Shown: in pieces, positions 8,361 to 17,365 of the stretch
Position numbering within the stretch: the stretch's first letter is position 1
How the letters are laid out: each line of letters starts with the position of its first letter
Assembly (NCBI RefSeq): GCF_003148775.1
Contig: NZ_QGGW01000013.1
Location: 1 to 64,000 of the forward strand
Source of the DNA: Roseicyclus mahoneyensis
GTDB taxonomy: Bacteria; Pseudomonadota; Alphaproteobacteria; Rhodobacterales; Rhodobacteraceae
Length of the DNA: 64,000 nt
Direction: 5' to 3'
The notes under the pieces: generated by a model
Told to the model about the DNA's origin: nothing
The model's database searches: none
What the model saw: only the letters and a program-made list of their open reading frames with translations
Position numbers and translations under genes: made by a program

Positions 8361-10335
8361 GGGCAAGATCGCGGGTGGCATCCTGAGCCTGACGCTGGTC
8401 GGTCTCGCCATCGGTTATGTCGTGGCCACAGGCTACCTGATCCTGCGCTACGGGCTGTCGACCGATCGCATCGATTTCACTTTGCTCGCACGGGAATACC
8501 GCGCCCTCGGCATCAGCGCGCCGCGGGACTTCCTCTGGGTTAACCTGATCCTCGCAGGCTTTGGGATCGCCGCGCTGATGCTGAGCGTCACGCTTCTCGG
8601 CGATGCCCTGACCCGTTTCGGCACGACCCATTGGCAGACCCGGGCCGAGATGAAGCGCAACGGCTTTTTCGCCAAGCCGGGCGGCGGCTTCCTTCTCGGC
8701 AAGCTTGGCTCTCCGAAATCGAAGCGCCCCTTCCTTGTATCAAAAACCTTCCCGCATGCGCTGATCGTGGCGCCCACGGGTCGAGGCAAGGGCGTGGGCT
8801 TCGTGATCCCGAACCTGCTCACCTACAAAGGTTCGGCCGTGGTTCTGGACGTGAAGGGCGAAAACTTCCGCGAGACCTCGCGTTTCCGCGCCAGCATGGG
8901 CGACAAGGTGTTCCGCTTCGCGCCGACCGACTGGGACCGCCCGACCCATCGCTACAACCCGCTGGCCCGCATCGCGGCGATGACCAACCCCGACCGGCAG
9001 CAGATGGAGTTGAAGCTGACCGCCAAGCTCTTCCTGCAGACCGACAACGAAAAGCTGAGCGGGCTTCTTGCAGGCGGCATAGATCTCTTCGTGGCGGCCG
9101 GCCTTCTGGCCTTCGAGCGCGGCGTGCCGACCATCGGCGAGATCTACCGGATCACAGCCTCGGGCGGCGACAAGCAGAAGGAATACCTGAAGCGCGCGCA
9201 GGAGGTGAAGAACAGCTCCGCCAAGCTGATCTTCGAGCGCATGGCCTCGACCAACAACGACACCCTGACGTCCTACCTCTCGCTCCTGATGACCTCGGGT
9301 CTCGACACCTGGGACAACCGGGCAATCGACGCGGCCACCGCGACCTCGGACTTCTCCTTTCGGGATATCCGGCGGCGGCCACACGCGATCTATCTCGTTG
9401 TCGAGTCCGAGATGATCCGCCCTCTGGCCCCGCTGATCAGGCTGTTCTTCTCGGACCTGATCGCTTCGCTGCAGGCGCAGGAGCCTGGGGATGACGAACC
9501 TTGGCCGGTCATGATCATGCTCGATGAATTCGACCGTCTCGGGAAAATGCCGATCGTCGCCGAGAGTATCAAGACGCTGCGCTCCTTTGGCGGCAACCTT
9601 GCCATCGTCACCCAGACCATCCCGGCGCTGGACGAGATCTATGGCGAGAACACCCGCCGGTCCCTGCAGGGCGGTGCCGGCGTGAAGCTCTACCTCACCC
9701 CGTCCGAGCAGAAGACCATCGAGGAGTTGAGTCAGGCTGTCGGCAAGACCACCAAGCGCGTGGTGACCAGGTCGCGCGCAGTTGGGCGCAACCCGTTCGA
9801 GGGGCGCAGTGTGTCCGAGCGGACAGAGGACACGCCGCTCCTCACTGAAGACCAGGCCCGCCGCATGGACCTCGACGAGGTGATCCTTGTGATCGACGCG
9901 CAGATGCCGATCCGGGCGCGGCGGATCAAGTATTTCGAAGACCCGGCGCTGAAGTTACTTCACGCGGGCCAGGCGGGGAGTTTCCCGTACCCTGATGAGG
10001 ACGGGCTTCGGCGGGATCGGCAGATGACCGAGACGCGCGAGACGGTGGAGAAGCTGAAGCTGGAATTGCAGGCGGTGCGGGCGGCTGCAGGGGCCCAGGG
10101 GCCTGAGGCAAATGCGCTGCCCCAAGCGGCTCAATCTCCCTCGCAAGATCCGCTCGATCCCAAGCCTGCGCCGCCGGGCCGGGCGCGAGGGAGGGCTGCA
10201 CGGGCCGCTGCGGGTCGCGCGGGATCAGATCAGCTGTCCTTCGATCTGGCCGGGCTCGGTCTTCGTGCATCTGACGGTATCGAACTGGCAGCGGCGGTTC
10301 AGACGACGCGAGAGATCATTGCGGAGCATGCTTGA
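8353..10335 (+). CDS. virD4: VirD4/TraG-type coupling protein
   Basis: A 660-residue coupling ATPase that links the relaxosome to the VirB channel at the inner membrane. The ATG at 8353 overlaps the relaxase stop; longer in-frame starts would lie deep in the relaxase. Two membrane segments lie at about 7-30 and 62-85, the Walker A motif APTGRGKG at about 140-147 and the Walker B segment MIMLDEFDRLG at about 387-397. The last 100 residues are alanine/proline-rich and poorly conserved, ending in a helical segment. The length fits the family. The gene is the last in the mobC-relaxase-virD4 operon and convergent with the next gene. Confidence 0.92.
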   Translation: MDKGKIAGGILSLTLVGLAIGYVVATGYLILRYGLSTDRIDFTLLAREYRALGISAPRDFLWVNLILAGFGIAALMLSVTLLGDALTRFGTTHWQTRAEMKRNGFFAKPGGGFLLGKLGSPKSKRPFLVSKTFPHALIVAPTGRGKGVGFVIPNLLTYKGSAVVLDVKGENFRETSRFRASMGDKVFRFAPTDWDRPTHRYNPLARIAAMTNPDRQQMELKLTAKLFLQTDNEKLSGLLAGGIDLFVAAGLLAFERGVPTIGEIYRITASGGDKQKEYLKRAQEVKNSSAKLIFERMASTNNDTLTSYLSLLMTSGLDTWDNRAIDAATATSDFSFRDIRRRPHAIYLVVESEMIRPLAPLIRLFFSDLIASLQAQEPGDDEPWPVMIMLDEFDRLGKMPIVAESIKTLRSFGGNLAIVTQTIPALDEIYGENTRRSLQGGAGVKLYLTPSEQKTIEELSQAVGKTTKRVVTRSRAVGRNPFEGRSVSERTEDTPLLTEDQARRMDLDEVILVIDAQMPIRARRIKYFEDPALKLLHAGQAGSFPYPDEDGLRRDRQMTETRETVEKLKLELQAVRAAAGAQGPEANALPQAAQSPSQDPLDPKPAPPGRARGRAARAAAGRAGSDQLSFDLAGLGLRASDGIELAAAVQTTREIIAEHA

Positions 10336-10380
10336 CGGGCCCAAAGTTGATGACGGGTCCGTCGCCGCGCACCGGGTCCG

Positions 10381-11316
10381 TCAGTGCAGCATGTCACGTT
10401 CGGCTTGCTCGACAGCACGTTGCTTCTCGAATGCTGCCTTCATCTTTGCGGGTGTCCCGAATACTTCATTGAGCATGTCTGCAACTGCTGCGTTCATGGC
10501 CACGAAATCAGCGTCAGAACCGCCGGTGGTAAGGCCCACATCCATCGTCGTGCCATCGTCCAGAACAAGGCGCACCCTTGCTTGATCATCGCTGTAAAAA
10601 TCGAAGGGAGAATCCAACGAGAGGGGCGTGAATGAAACCTCGAAATACTCGTGACGCTCATCGCCCTCGCCATCCTCATTGGCGAAATCAGCCACGAAAT
10701 CATGGGTGTTGATGAAGTGGATGGTCCAGCGCCGATCATACGTTATGCCATCTGTTGACAGCATTGCCGCGATAGGATCGCTGAGATCGCGGCGAAGACG
10801 AGAGACCAGGAACTCGGTCATCGCCAGCTCGGTCATCCCGAATGCCGTTTCCATATTGAAAAGATCGACGAAGTTGATCGCCCAAAGAAGAGCGCATTCT
10901 CGCAAGCGGGTTAAAGTGTCCTCCCGGGCCGCCTCTTCCGACGTGACGAGAACCAAACTGTCGTTTTTCGGCGCGAGGTGTGCGCAGATACTGCCGATGG
11001 TGTTCGAGATGAAACCATCACTTTCAGGAACTCCATACGCGGCCGCGTCGTTCGCGCTCAACACACCGATGTATGCTTCGGGCGCTTCCTGGAAGATATC
11101 ATGATAAATGCCTGCCATATGCCGACAATAGCTTTGCCAGGCATTGATTTGCTCAAGCGCCGTGAGCTGCATGGTCGTCGGCATATCGGTTTCACCCGTT
11201 ACCCACTTGGCCACCGTTTCTTCGCGCACCCCCCAGAACCGGGCAGCTTCTCGATTGGTAAAGCCAAACCGCCCTAGTATGACCGAAGCCATGGTGACCT
11301 TCTGCTTATCGGTCAT
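10381..11316 (-). CDS. Hypothetical protein with N-terminal helix-turn-helix
   Basis: A 311-residue protein. Residues 1-45 are an HTH (FGFTNREAARFWGVREETVAKW) of the kind found in small transcription regulators. The remainder is acidic, with no catalytic motif or membrane segment that I recognise, and ends in a helical tail. It is on the same strand as the virB genes and starts 47 bases after the virB6 stop, so it may be read through from that operon, though a separate promoter is possible. A role in regulating transfer is a guess from position and the HTH. Confidence 0.55.
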   Translation of the reverse strand: MTDKQKVTMASVILGRFGFTNREAARFWGVREETVAKWVTGETDMPTTMQLTALEQINAWQSYCRHMAGIYHDIFQEAPEAYIGVLSANDAAAYGVPESDGFISNTIGSICAHLAPKNDSLVLVTSEEAAREDTLTRLRECALLWAINFVDLFNMETAFGMTELAMTEFLVSRLRRDLSDPIAAMLSTDGITYDRRWTIHFINTHDFVADFANEDGEGDERHEYFEVSFTPLSLDSPFDFYSDDQARVRLVLDDGTTMDVGLTTGGSDADFVAMNAAVADMLNEVFGTPAKMKAAFEKQRAVEQAERDMLH

Positions 11317-11363
11317 GTGTTCCCTCTGAATTCATCTCGATTTCGTTAGCATTGTCGCCTTGG

Positions 11364-12389
11364 TCACGGACCCAACCGCTTCGCCCTTTCGGCCATCCGT
11401 ACCACCTGCGCGCTTGCCGTTGCCGCGGCGCTCCGCACGGCAGCGGGGGCCTGGACAGCCCCTCGTCCGATCACTTCACCTGTCGTGAGCGCACCGATCC
11501 GCGCCCTGCCCTTGACGCCGTCGGTATTGAAGATCCCCCGCATGATCCCGGCCGAGCCAGAGACCACAGCGGGTGCCGCAGCCACCATCAGGTTCCCCGA
11601 GATACCCCGCACGATCAGGGGTGTTGCCGCAACGAAGCCCTTGGCCAGAAACACCATCACGAAGAACGGGACCAGCGAGCCGATGTTAGTGGCCGAGTTC
11701 GGGTCACCGAGCTGGGCCAGCAGCGAATTCGCCATACCGACCACGGTCGAGAACATGGCGGCGATGACGATGGGGTAGAAGGCATAACTGATCGTCGTCG
11801 AGACCCATCTGTGAAAGAAATCCTTGGTCGCATCAAAGAGCGACAGCGCGATCATGATGGGGGCAAGGCCGAGCATCAGAGTCAACATCATCTTGGCGAA
11901 GATGAGGACGATGCCGGTCATGAAGCCGAGGAGACTCAGGAGCACGAGGCCGATTCCGCCGAGGATCGCGCCAGTCATCCAGTTCAGGTTGTTACCGATC
12001 GCGTTCAGGTACTGGCTGAACTCTGTGATCAGCCGGTCGAACTCAGCTGCAAAGTATGTGGCTCCAGCCCCCCCGCCGCCGACCGAAGAGATCAGGGCCC
12101 CGGCGACGTGGTCGAGCCCGCCGATCACGGCATTGGCGACCGCGTTGAAGTTGGCCCAGTTGAATGCGAAGAGCCCTATCAACATCAGCTTGATCAGGTA
12201 CCAGAAGAAGCTGGCCCCATCCATGCTACGGAACTGGAAGGCCATGTTGATGCAAACTCCGATCAAAGAGAGCGTGACCATCAGCAAAACGATCGTGCCG
12301 GTATTGCTGGCCACAGCCCCGAACTGGGACTCGGCCGCATCGGCAAGGAAACCGTCAGCGGTTCCAACCATCCAGCTGACGATGCTCAT
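11364..12389 (-). CDS. virB6: VirB6/TrbL-type inner-membrane channel protein
   Basis: A 341-residue polytopic membrane protein with at least five hydrophobic segments (about 28-50, 60-82, 130-160, 165-190, 235-260) and a conserved-looking W in the N-terminal periplasmic stretch. This matches VirB6, which forms part of the inner-membrane complex of the type IV secretion channel. Its ATG overlaps the stop codon of the preceding exported-protein gene (TAATG). It is the last recognisable virB gene in the operon. The C-terminus is a basic cytoplasmic tail (VVRMAERAKRLGP). Confidence 0.8.
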   Translation of the reverse strand: MSIVSWMVGTADGFLADAAESQFGAVASNTGTIVLLMVTLSLIGVCINMAFQFRSMDGASFFWYLIKLMLIGLFAFNWANFNAVANAVIGGLDHVAGALISSVGGGGAGATYFAAEFDRLITEFSQYLNAIGNNLNWMTGAILGGIGLVLLSLLGFMTGIVLIFAKMMLTLMLGLAPIMIALSLFDATKDFFHRWVSTTISYAFYPIVIAAMFSTVVGMANSLLAQLGDPNSATNIGSLVPFFVMVFLAKGFVAATPLIVRGISGNLMVAAAPAVVSGSAGIMRGIFNTDGVKGRARIGALTTGEVIGRGAVQAPAAVRSAAATASAQVVRMAERAKRLGP

Positions 12390-12808
12390 TACCAGTTGCC
12401 TTGCGTTTCGCAGATATCCTGAACGTCGCGGGTGATCTGGTTCTGTTCGTTGCGAATGGCCAGGCGCGCTTGAGTATGCTCGGCCTGCGTGCTTGTTGCG
12501 AACCGTTCCTCGTACTCAGCGGAGGCGGCATCCCATGACGGGAAGCGGACATCACAGCCGCAGTCACCAGTTTCCTTGATCGCTTCCCAGGACCGCAGCT
12601 CGTAGAGCCGCATCAGCGTCAGCGCTTTGTAGGCCTCGCGCGGGTGGACTTCATCCATCCAGGTCGGCCGTGCGGGCCGGTCGTTGCAGATCCGGTACTG
12701 CTGGGGCGACATGGTCACGGTGAGATCATTCGTGACCTGAGGCGCGGTCTGGGCCGCGAGGGGCGCGGCCAGCAGGGTGACAGCTGCGGCGAGGGTGATC
12801 TTGCGCAT
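12389..12808 (-). CDS. Exported protein of the T4SS operon, function unknown
   Basis: A 139-residue protein with a clear cleavable signal peptide (hydrophobic core TLAAAVTLLAAPLAAQ, predicted cleavage after AAQ or AQT). The mature part is polar and has four cysteines, two of them in the pair DCGCD, so one or two disulfides in the periplasm are likely. It sits between virB11 and virB6, separated from the first by 20 bases and overlapping the second. No lipobox is present. By position it might be an entry-exclusion or channel accessory protein; I cannot assign a family. Confidence 0.65.
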   Translation of the reverse strand: MRKITLAAAVTLLAAPLAAQTAPQVTNDLTVTMSPQQYRICNDRPARPTWMDEVHPREAYKALTLMRLYELRSWEAIKETGDCGCDVRFPSWDAASAEYEERFATSTQAEHTQARLAIRNEQNQITRDVQDICETQGNW

Positions 12809-12828
12809 GGGGGTTTCCTTTCAGTCCT

Positions 12829-13863
12829 TTATTCGGCCGCGACCGTGGGGCGCGCGGCACCCCCGGTTGGACCCGTGTTCTGGCTTGGATGAGTTACCTG
12901 CCCCGGCAGGAAGAACTCGGTGATGCCGCGCGCGCCATTCTGACGGCCGGCCTGGATGATCACGTCGATGGAGCCTTCGATGTAGTCGACCATGTCGGCA
13001 TAGGTCATCGGCACATCGGTCTTGAGGGCGGCGATGGCGAGGCGGCGGACGGCGAGTTGCGGGGTCTCGGCGTGCAGGGTTGTGAGCGAGCCGCCATGCC
13101 CCGTGTTGATCGCCTCGAGAAAGGTCATGGCCTCGCGGCCGCGGACCTCGCCCAGCACGATCCGGTCGGGCCGCATGCGCAGTGTCGATGCCAGAAGCAC
13201 ATCGGCGCTGCGGGCATCCGTTTCCCGGTCGGCGATCAGCGTCACGGCATTCGGCTGCTCGGGGCGCAGCTCGGCCGCTTCCTCAATGGTGATGATCCGC
13301 TCCTCGGGCGCGATCAGCGAGAGGATCTTGCGCGCTGCGACCGTCTTGCCGGTCGAGGTGCCGCCCGAGACGATCATGTTGAGCTTGTTCTCGACGCAGA
13401 ACCGCAGGGCGGCATCGATGTCGCCCGAGGCCACCACGTCGCGCAGCGCGGCGTTCCGTTCACGGCGCAGACCTTCGAGGCTGCGCTCCTTGCCATAGAG
13501 GAACCCGAGTTTGATCGCCTCCAGCGGCAAGGTGGAGAAGAACCGTAGCGAAATGGAGAACCCACCCTCGACGGCGGGCGGCTGGATCACCTGCGCCCGG
13601 ATCGGACGGTCGCGATAAAGGATCGAGACCGAGACGATAGGTTTCTTGGTGCTGAGCGTGGTCGAGGCGGCCGAGGCGATCTGGTTGCCGAGGTCCTTGA
13701 TCTCGGTCTGAGTCAGCGGGGTGCCGAGACCCCGCATGAAATGATCGCCCTGGAACTCGCCCCAGACCCGACCATCGGGGTTGATGCAGATCTCGATCGT
13801 GTCGTCGCGTTGGACGGGCGCGCCGAGGCGATCCAGTGAGGCTTCGAGATAGCTCGCCGCCAT
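12829..13863 (-). CDS. virB11: VirB11-type traffic ATPase
   Basis: A 344-residue hexameric ATPase of the type II/IV secretion superfamily. The start at 13863 is chosen because the ATG follows the virB10 stop by one base (TGACATG). Walker A GGTSTGKT is at residues 167-174, an Asp box and the LRMRPDRIVLGEVRG Walker B/His-box region follow, and the C-terminus is short and proline-rich. VirB11 powers pilus assembly and switches the channel between pilus making and DNA transfer at the cytoplasmic face. Confidence 0.92.
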   Translation of the reverse strand: MAASYLEASLDRLGAPVQRDDTIEICINPDGRVWGEFQGDHFMRGLGTPLTQTEIKDLGNQIASAASTTLSTKKPIVSVSILYRDRPIRAQVIQPPAVEGGFSISLRFFSTLPLEAIKLGFLYGKERSLEGLRRERNAALRDVVASGDIDAALRFCVENKLNMIVSGGTSTGKTVAARKILSLIAPEERIITIEEAAELRPEQPNAVTLIADRETDARSADVLLASTLRMRPDRIVLGEVRGREAMTFLEAINTGHGGSLTTLHAETPQLAVRRLAIAALKTDVPMTYADMVDYIEGSIDVIIQAGRQNGARGITEFFLPGQVTHPSQNTGPTGGAARPTVAAE

Positions 13864-13864
13864 G

Positions 13865-15187
13865 TCAGAAGATCTCCAGGTCGCGGTCGACCATGACCGT
13901 GATCCGCGTGCCCTGATCGACATGGATCACGGGCCGGATCGCCAGATAGTCCTGCATGACGCTCTGGGTGCTGTCGCGCAGGTCCGTGCCGACGTCGCTC
14001 GCGATGTCGGCCGCTGCCTCATCCTCGATCTGTCCGGCGGCCGCCGCGGGCAACGCCCCGATCAGCGAGATCAGCGCGGCCGAACCGAAGCGCTGCGCGA
14101 AGCGCGTATCGACAAATCCTGTTGTGCCGGTGCGGCCGAGCTCGTCGCCACCAAAGGCGCTGATCTCGACTGTCTGGTTGTCGGGCAGGATGATACGGTC
14201 CCAGGCCACCATGACGCGCGACTGCGCGAGCGCCACATCGGAGCGATAGCGCCCCACAAGACGTGCACCGCGCGGGATCAGGACGCGGGTACCGTCGAAG
14301 GAATGGACGTCCTCGGAGACGATGGCCCGGATCGCGCCGGGCAGCGTGCTGTCGAGCGCCGTCTCGGTCACGGCCTGGATCATCGTGCCTTGCACGACGG
14401 TGTTGCCGGGGTTCACGATCACTTCGGCGCGCGTCACCGGGGCGGGCCTTGCGCCTGCCCGCACGAAGGCTTCGTCCTCATTCAGGCGCGCCGCCTCAAG
14501 GCTGTTCTCCCGGTCGGTCCCTGCCCCCATCCCGGAAAACGCGATCATGGGCGAGGCGATGCGTTCGGCCCGCGCTTCCGCCTCGGCAATCCGACGGCGC
14601 TCGAGTTCGGCAAGCCGCAGCTCCTCCTCGTTCGGACCGAGGTCGGTGGGCGCAGGCGGGGTCAGCCGCGCGACCTCGAGGTCCATGCGCAACTGGTCAA
14701 GCTCGCGGTCGCGTTCCGTCAATTGCCGTTCGAGCGCGCGTTGCGCCTCAGTGGAGGCCTCCTGCAGCGCAGCGATCTGCGCCGTGAGATCGGCGATGGC
14801 CTGCTCCGCGCCACTGTCAGAGGCCTCGACGGGCCGCGCCCGCAGGTCTTCAAGTTCCGCCCGCAGCGTCGCGAGGCTTTCCATCAGCGCGAGTTCCGAC
14901 GCGGTGGGGCCGGTCTCGGTCGGCGGCGGCGCAGACTCGACCACGGGCATGGGCGCGAGGTCGCCAAAGCCCGATCCTGTGGTCTGGAACTCTTCGGGGG
15001 CTGCGGTCGGCAGGGGCGTTTCCGGCGATGGTTGCAGGGCGGCCCAGGCCAGCCCGCCGGCGGCTACGATCCCGGCCACACCGAGGATGGCTGTCAGCGG
15101 GGAGGGACGTGTGGCAGCGCGCTTCTTGTCGCCTGTCGCTTCAAGGGCCGCGAGACGCGCGGCGAGGTCTTCGGTGTCCTGGCTCAT
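13865..15187 (-). CDS. virB10: VirB10-type channel protein
   Basis: A 440-residue protein spanning the inner membrane and reaching the outer membrane pore. After a cytoplasmic N-terminus there is one membrane segment (about residues 32-50), a proline-rich and coiled-coil stretch containing many Glu/Arg pairs (about 90-200), and the conserved C-terminal beta-barrel domain with VNPGNTVVQGTMIQAVTET and RVLIPRGARLVGRY. The ATG at 15187 overlaps the virB9 stop by four bases (ATGA), which decides this start. The coiled coil makes it somewhat longer than many homologues. Confidence 0.92.
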   Translation of the reverse strand: MSQDTEDLAARLAALEATGDKKRAATRPSPLTAILGVAGIVAAGGLAWAALQPSPETPLPTAAPEEFQTTGSGFGDLAPMPVVESAPPPTETGPTASELALMESLATLRAELEDLRARPVEASDSGAEQAIADLTAQIAALQEASTEAQRALERQLTERDRELDQLRMDLEVARLTPPAPTDLGPNEEELRLAELERRRIAEAEARAERIASPMIAFSGMGAGTDRENSLEAARLNEDEAFVRAGARPAPVTRAEVIVNPGNTVVQGTMIQAVTETALDSTLPGAIRAIVSEDVHSFDGTRVLIPRGARLVGRYRSDVALAQSRVMVAWDRIILPDNQTVEISAFGGDELGRTGTTGFVDTRFAQRFGSAALISLIGALPAAAAGQIEDEAAADIASDVGTDLRDSTQSVMQDYLAIRPVIHVDQGTRITVMVDRDLEIF

Positions 15188-15897
15188 GACGTGGGCCCAC
15201 CCATATCCTGAACGCAGACCTCGTCTTCCCCGAGGCGCAGCACCCATTGGCGGTTCACACCCGAGACGCGGATGACGCCGTCCTCGAGTGCCGTGCTGTT
15301 GACGGCGCGCTCACCCCCATTGGCATAGCGGAAGATCGCCGGGACCGGCGCGTTCCGTTTGAGCCGGAAATAGGTGAAGGTGCCATCATCCCAGATGGCG
15401 GTCGGCGTGAACTCCTCCCGGGCACTGACAGCGTAGTTGGCATTCGGCGCGTCGGCCGCGACAGCCCGGGCCGGTTGAACGCGGCTCTCGGGATAACGGA
15501 ACTGCACGACGTAATGCGGGGTCTCGCGCGCCTCGACCACGTGGAAATAGTAGGAGCGGCGGTTCGTGTAGACCGTGATGTTGGTCGCCACACCCGAGGC
15601 GGCAGGCTTGATCGCGAAGGCGCGTCCACCCGGCACGCCGTCGAACTGGAAGCCGACGGTGTCGCCCGCGATGATCGAGCGGATGGTCTCGCCTTCGCCG
15701 AACTCGACAGTGGTGACGCGGGTCAGGGTGGTGACGACGCGGTAGACCTGCCCCTCGGTCCAGGTGGCGATCCGGACGCGGTTGTCATGGGGACCGGGGC
15801 GCGGCGTGGTTTCAGCGAAGGCTGCGGGTGCGGAGAGCACGAGGGCACCGGCGACGAACAGGGCGTGAACAGGGGCAAGAACTGTAACAGAGGTCAT
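15184..15897 (-). CDS. virB9: VirB9-type outer-membrane complex protein
   Basis: A 237-residue periplasmic protein with a signal peptide (LFVAGALVLSAPAAFAE). The start at 15897 overlaps the virB8 stop in an ATGA junction; a longer frame reaching into virB8 is rejected. Typical VirB9 blocks are visible: the N-terminal beta domain (DNRVRIATWTEGQVYRV), VVQFRYP in the middle and the C-terminal YFRLKRNAPVPAIF segment. With VirB10 and a VirB7-type lipoprotein it builds the outer-membrane core complex. Confidence 0.9.
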   Translation of the reverse strand: MTSVTVLAPVHALFVAGALVLSAPAAFAETTPRPGPHDNRVRIATWTEGQVYRVVTTLTRVTTVEFGEGETIRSIIAGDTVGFQFDGVPGGRAFAIKPAASGVATNITVYTNRRSYYFHVVEARETPHYVVQFRYPESRVQPARAVAADAPNANYAVSAREEFTPTAIWDDGTFTYFRLKRNAPVPAIFRYANGGERAVNSTALEDGVIRVSGVNRQWVLRLGEDEVCVQDMGGPTS

Positions 15898-16571
15898 TCG
15901 GAACGGTCCGATCGGATGGCATATTGGGTGACGGTGAAGCCGAAAGGGTTCTGCCAGACATCGTCGATCGAGCGGGTCCGTTCGGGTTGGAAGGCGAACA
16001 TCAATGTTGCTGTGAAGGATCCGTCCTGCGCCCCTTGCGGGCTGGTCAGGCGCTTTCTGAGACGCACCTGCGCGCGGTTCTCGCCGATCAGCGTGATCGA
16101 GGCGATCTCGACCGCCATTTCGGCCGCGGGGCCGTAGCGGGTCGGCGGATAGCTCTCCTGCCCCGAGGTCCACATGGCCCGCATGCTGGCCTCGGCAGCA
16201 CCGGTGGATTGCGCCAGCACGCGGCGGACGCGCATATCATTGTCGAGCTGGTTGTAGGCTTCGCGGTCGAGGATGTAGCGGTAGATCTGCGCCTCGATGA
16301 TGGCGGGCCGCTCGGCAAGCCGCACCGTCTCGACCGTGGCGTTCGGCAGGGCCAAGCCCGTCGCGGGATCATAGGGCACGACAACCGGCGGGGGCGTCTC
16401 GACCATCAGGGCGACAGCGGCGGCTGCAAGGCAGCCGAAAACGCCAAAGCCCGCCCCGCCAAGGCCGATCATCCTCCAGAGCTGCTCCCGGCGCAGCGCG
16501 CCATGGATCAGTTCCTCCTCAACGAGTTCCCGCGCACTCATGCCTGCCGTCATGTCCGGTGCCTTGGTCAT
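15894..16571 (-). CDS. virB8: VirB8-type inner-membrane assembly protein
   Basis: A 225-residue bitopic protein: a short cytoplasmic N-terminus, one membrane segment at about residues 35-58 (IGLGGAGFGVFGCLAAAAVAL), then the periplasmic VirB8 fold with YILDREAYN and the C-terminal NPFGFTVTQYAIRSD. VirB8 nucleates the inner-membrane part of the channel. The start is at the ATG overlapping the virB5 stop by four bases. Confidence 0.9.
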   Translation of the reverse strand: MTKAPDMTAGMSARELVEEELIHGALRREQLWRMIGLGGAGFGVFGCLAAAAVALMVETPPPVVVPYDPATGLALPNATVETVRLAERPAIIEAQIYRYILDREAYNQLDNDMRVRRVLAQSTGAAEASMRAMWTSGQESYPPTRYGPAAEMAVEIASITLIGENRAQVRLRKRLTSPQGAQDGSFTATLMFAFQPERTRSIDDVWQNPFGFTVTQYAIRSDRSE

Positions 16572-17365
16572 GGCCGCAGGCTCGGAAGGGTGAAGTCCAT
16601 GTAGCGGCGCTCTTCGGCGACGGTGGCAGCGTCCACCACGCCCGCATTGCCCGCGCCGAGGGTCTGGATGGCCTCAAGCTCCCACATCCGCGTCATGGCG
16701 ATGGCGAGTTCCGCCGTGACGCGGGTGTTGTGGTCCATCGACTCCTTGAGGTCCTCCATGTCGGGGATCATCGCGACGAGCTGTTCGACGCGTTCCAGCG
16801 ACTGGGCCGCCTCGGCGTGGCTGTTCTGGGCCGCCGCCGACATCACGGCGCCGGTTGTGGCGCGCGTGGCCACGCCTTCTGCGCCGGGATTGCCGCTGGT
16901 GGCGATCTCGCGCAGCGAGTCCTCGTCGAACCCGGCGCTGGCCAGCGCCTGTTCCATTTGCGTCCGAAGGGGGCCCGCGTTAGGGCCGATCAGGCTCGAC
17001 CAATCGCCTGCCTGGATGCCTCGGATCAGGCCGGGGATGTCTTCGAAATTGGCCTGCAGGAGGTCGTCGAGATCGCCGCCCATGGCGAGGCCGAGGATGC
17101 TGCGCGGCCCGGTCAGCGAGGCATACATCTCCTCAAGCTGGTCGAACTGCTGTTGCAGGAGGTCGAGCTGCGCCAGAGCATTGTCCAGAAGATCGGTCTG
17201 AATGCCGAAATCCTGCAGCATCTGCTGAAGCTGCCGGATTTCCTGGGCGATGTTCTGGGTGTCGACCGTGGGCACGCCCTGTGCGGTGACGGGCCCCGCG
17301 AGGGCGGTGGTCAGCGCGAGGGTCGCGGCGGTGGTGGTGAGGGAACGGTACAAGCGCCGGATCAT
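16568..17365 (-). CDS. virB5: VirB5/TrbJ-type pilus-tip protein
   Basis: A 265-residue secreted protein with a signal peptide ending near AQG and long amphipathic helices rich in Gln and Leu (EIRQLQQMLQDFG), as expected of VirB5/TrbJ pilus-associated proteins. The last residues RRYMDFTLPSLRP resemble the C-terminus of the product encoded just upstream (RQFMDFTQETLR), and the post-signal sequence GVPTVD resembles GVPTFD there; the two genes look related at both ends. Overlaps both neighbours by four bases. Confidence 0.82.
   Translation of the reverse strand: MIRRLYRSLTTTAATLALTTALAGPVTAQGVPTVDTQNIAQEIRQLQQMLQDFGIQTDLLDNALAQLDLLQQQFDQLEEMYASLTGPRSILGLAMGGDLDDLLQANFEDIPGLIRGIQAGDWSSLIGPNAGPLRTQMEQALASAGFDEDSLREIATSGNPGAEGVATRATTGAVMSAAAQNSHAEAAQSLERVEQLVAMIPDMEDLKESMDHNTRVTAELAIAMTRMWELEAIQTLGAGNAGVVDAATVAEERRYMDFTLPSLRP

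Noticed and set aside
13862-15211. Plus-strand frame opposite virB10
   Set aside because: No RBS or motif; the minus-strand gene is a clear VirB10 with ATGA coupling to virB9.
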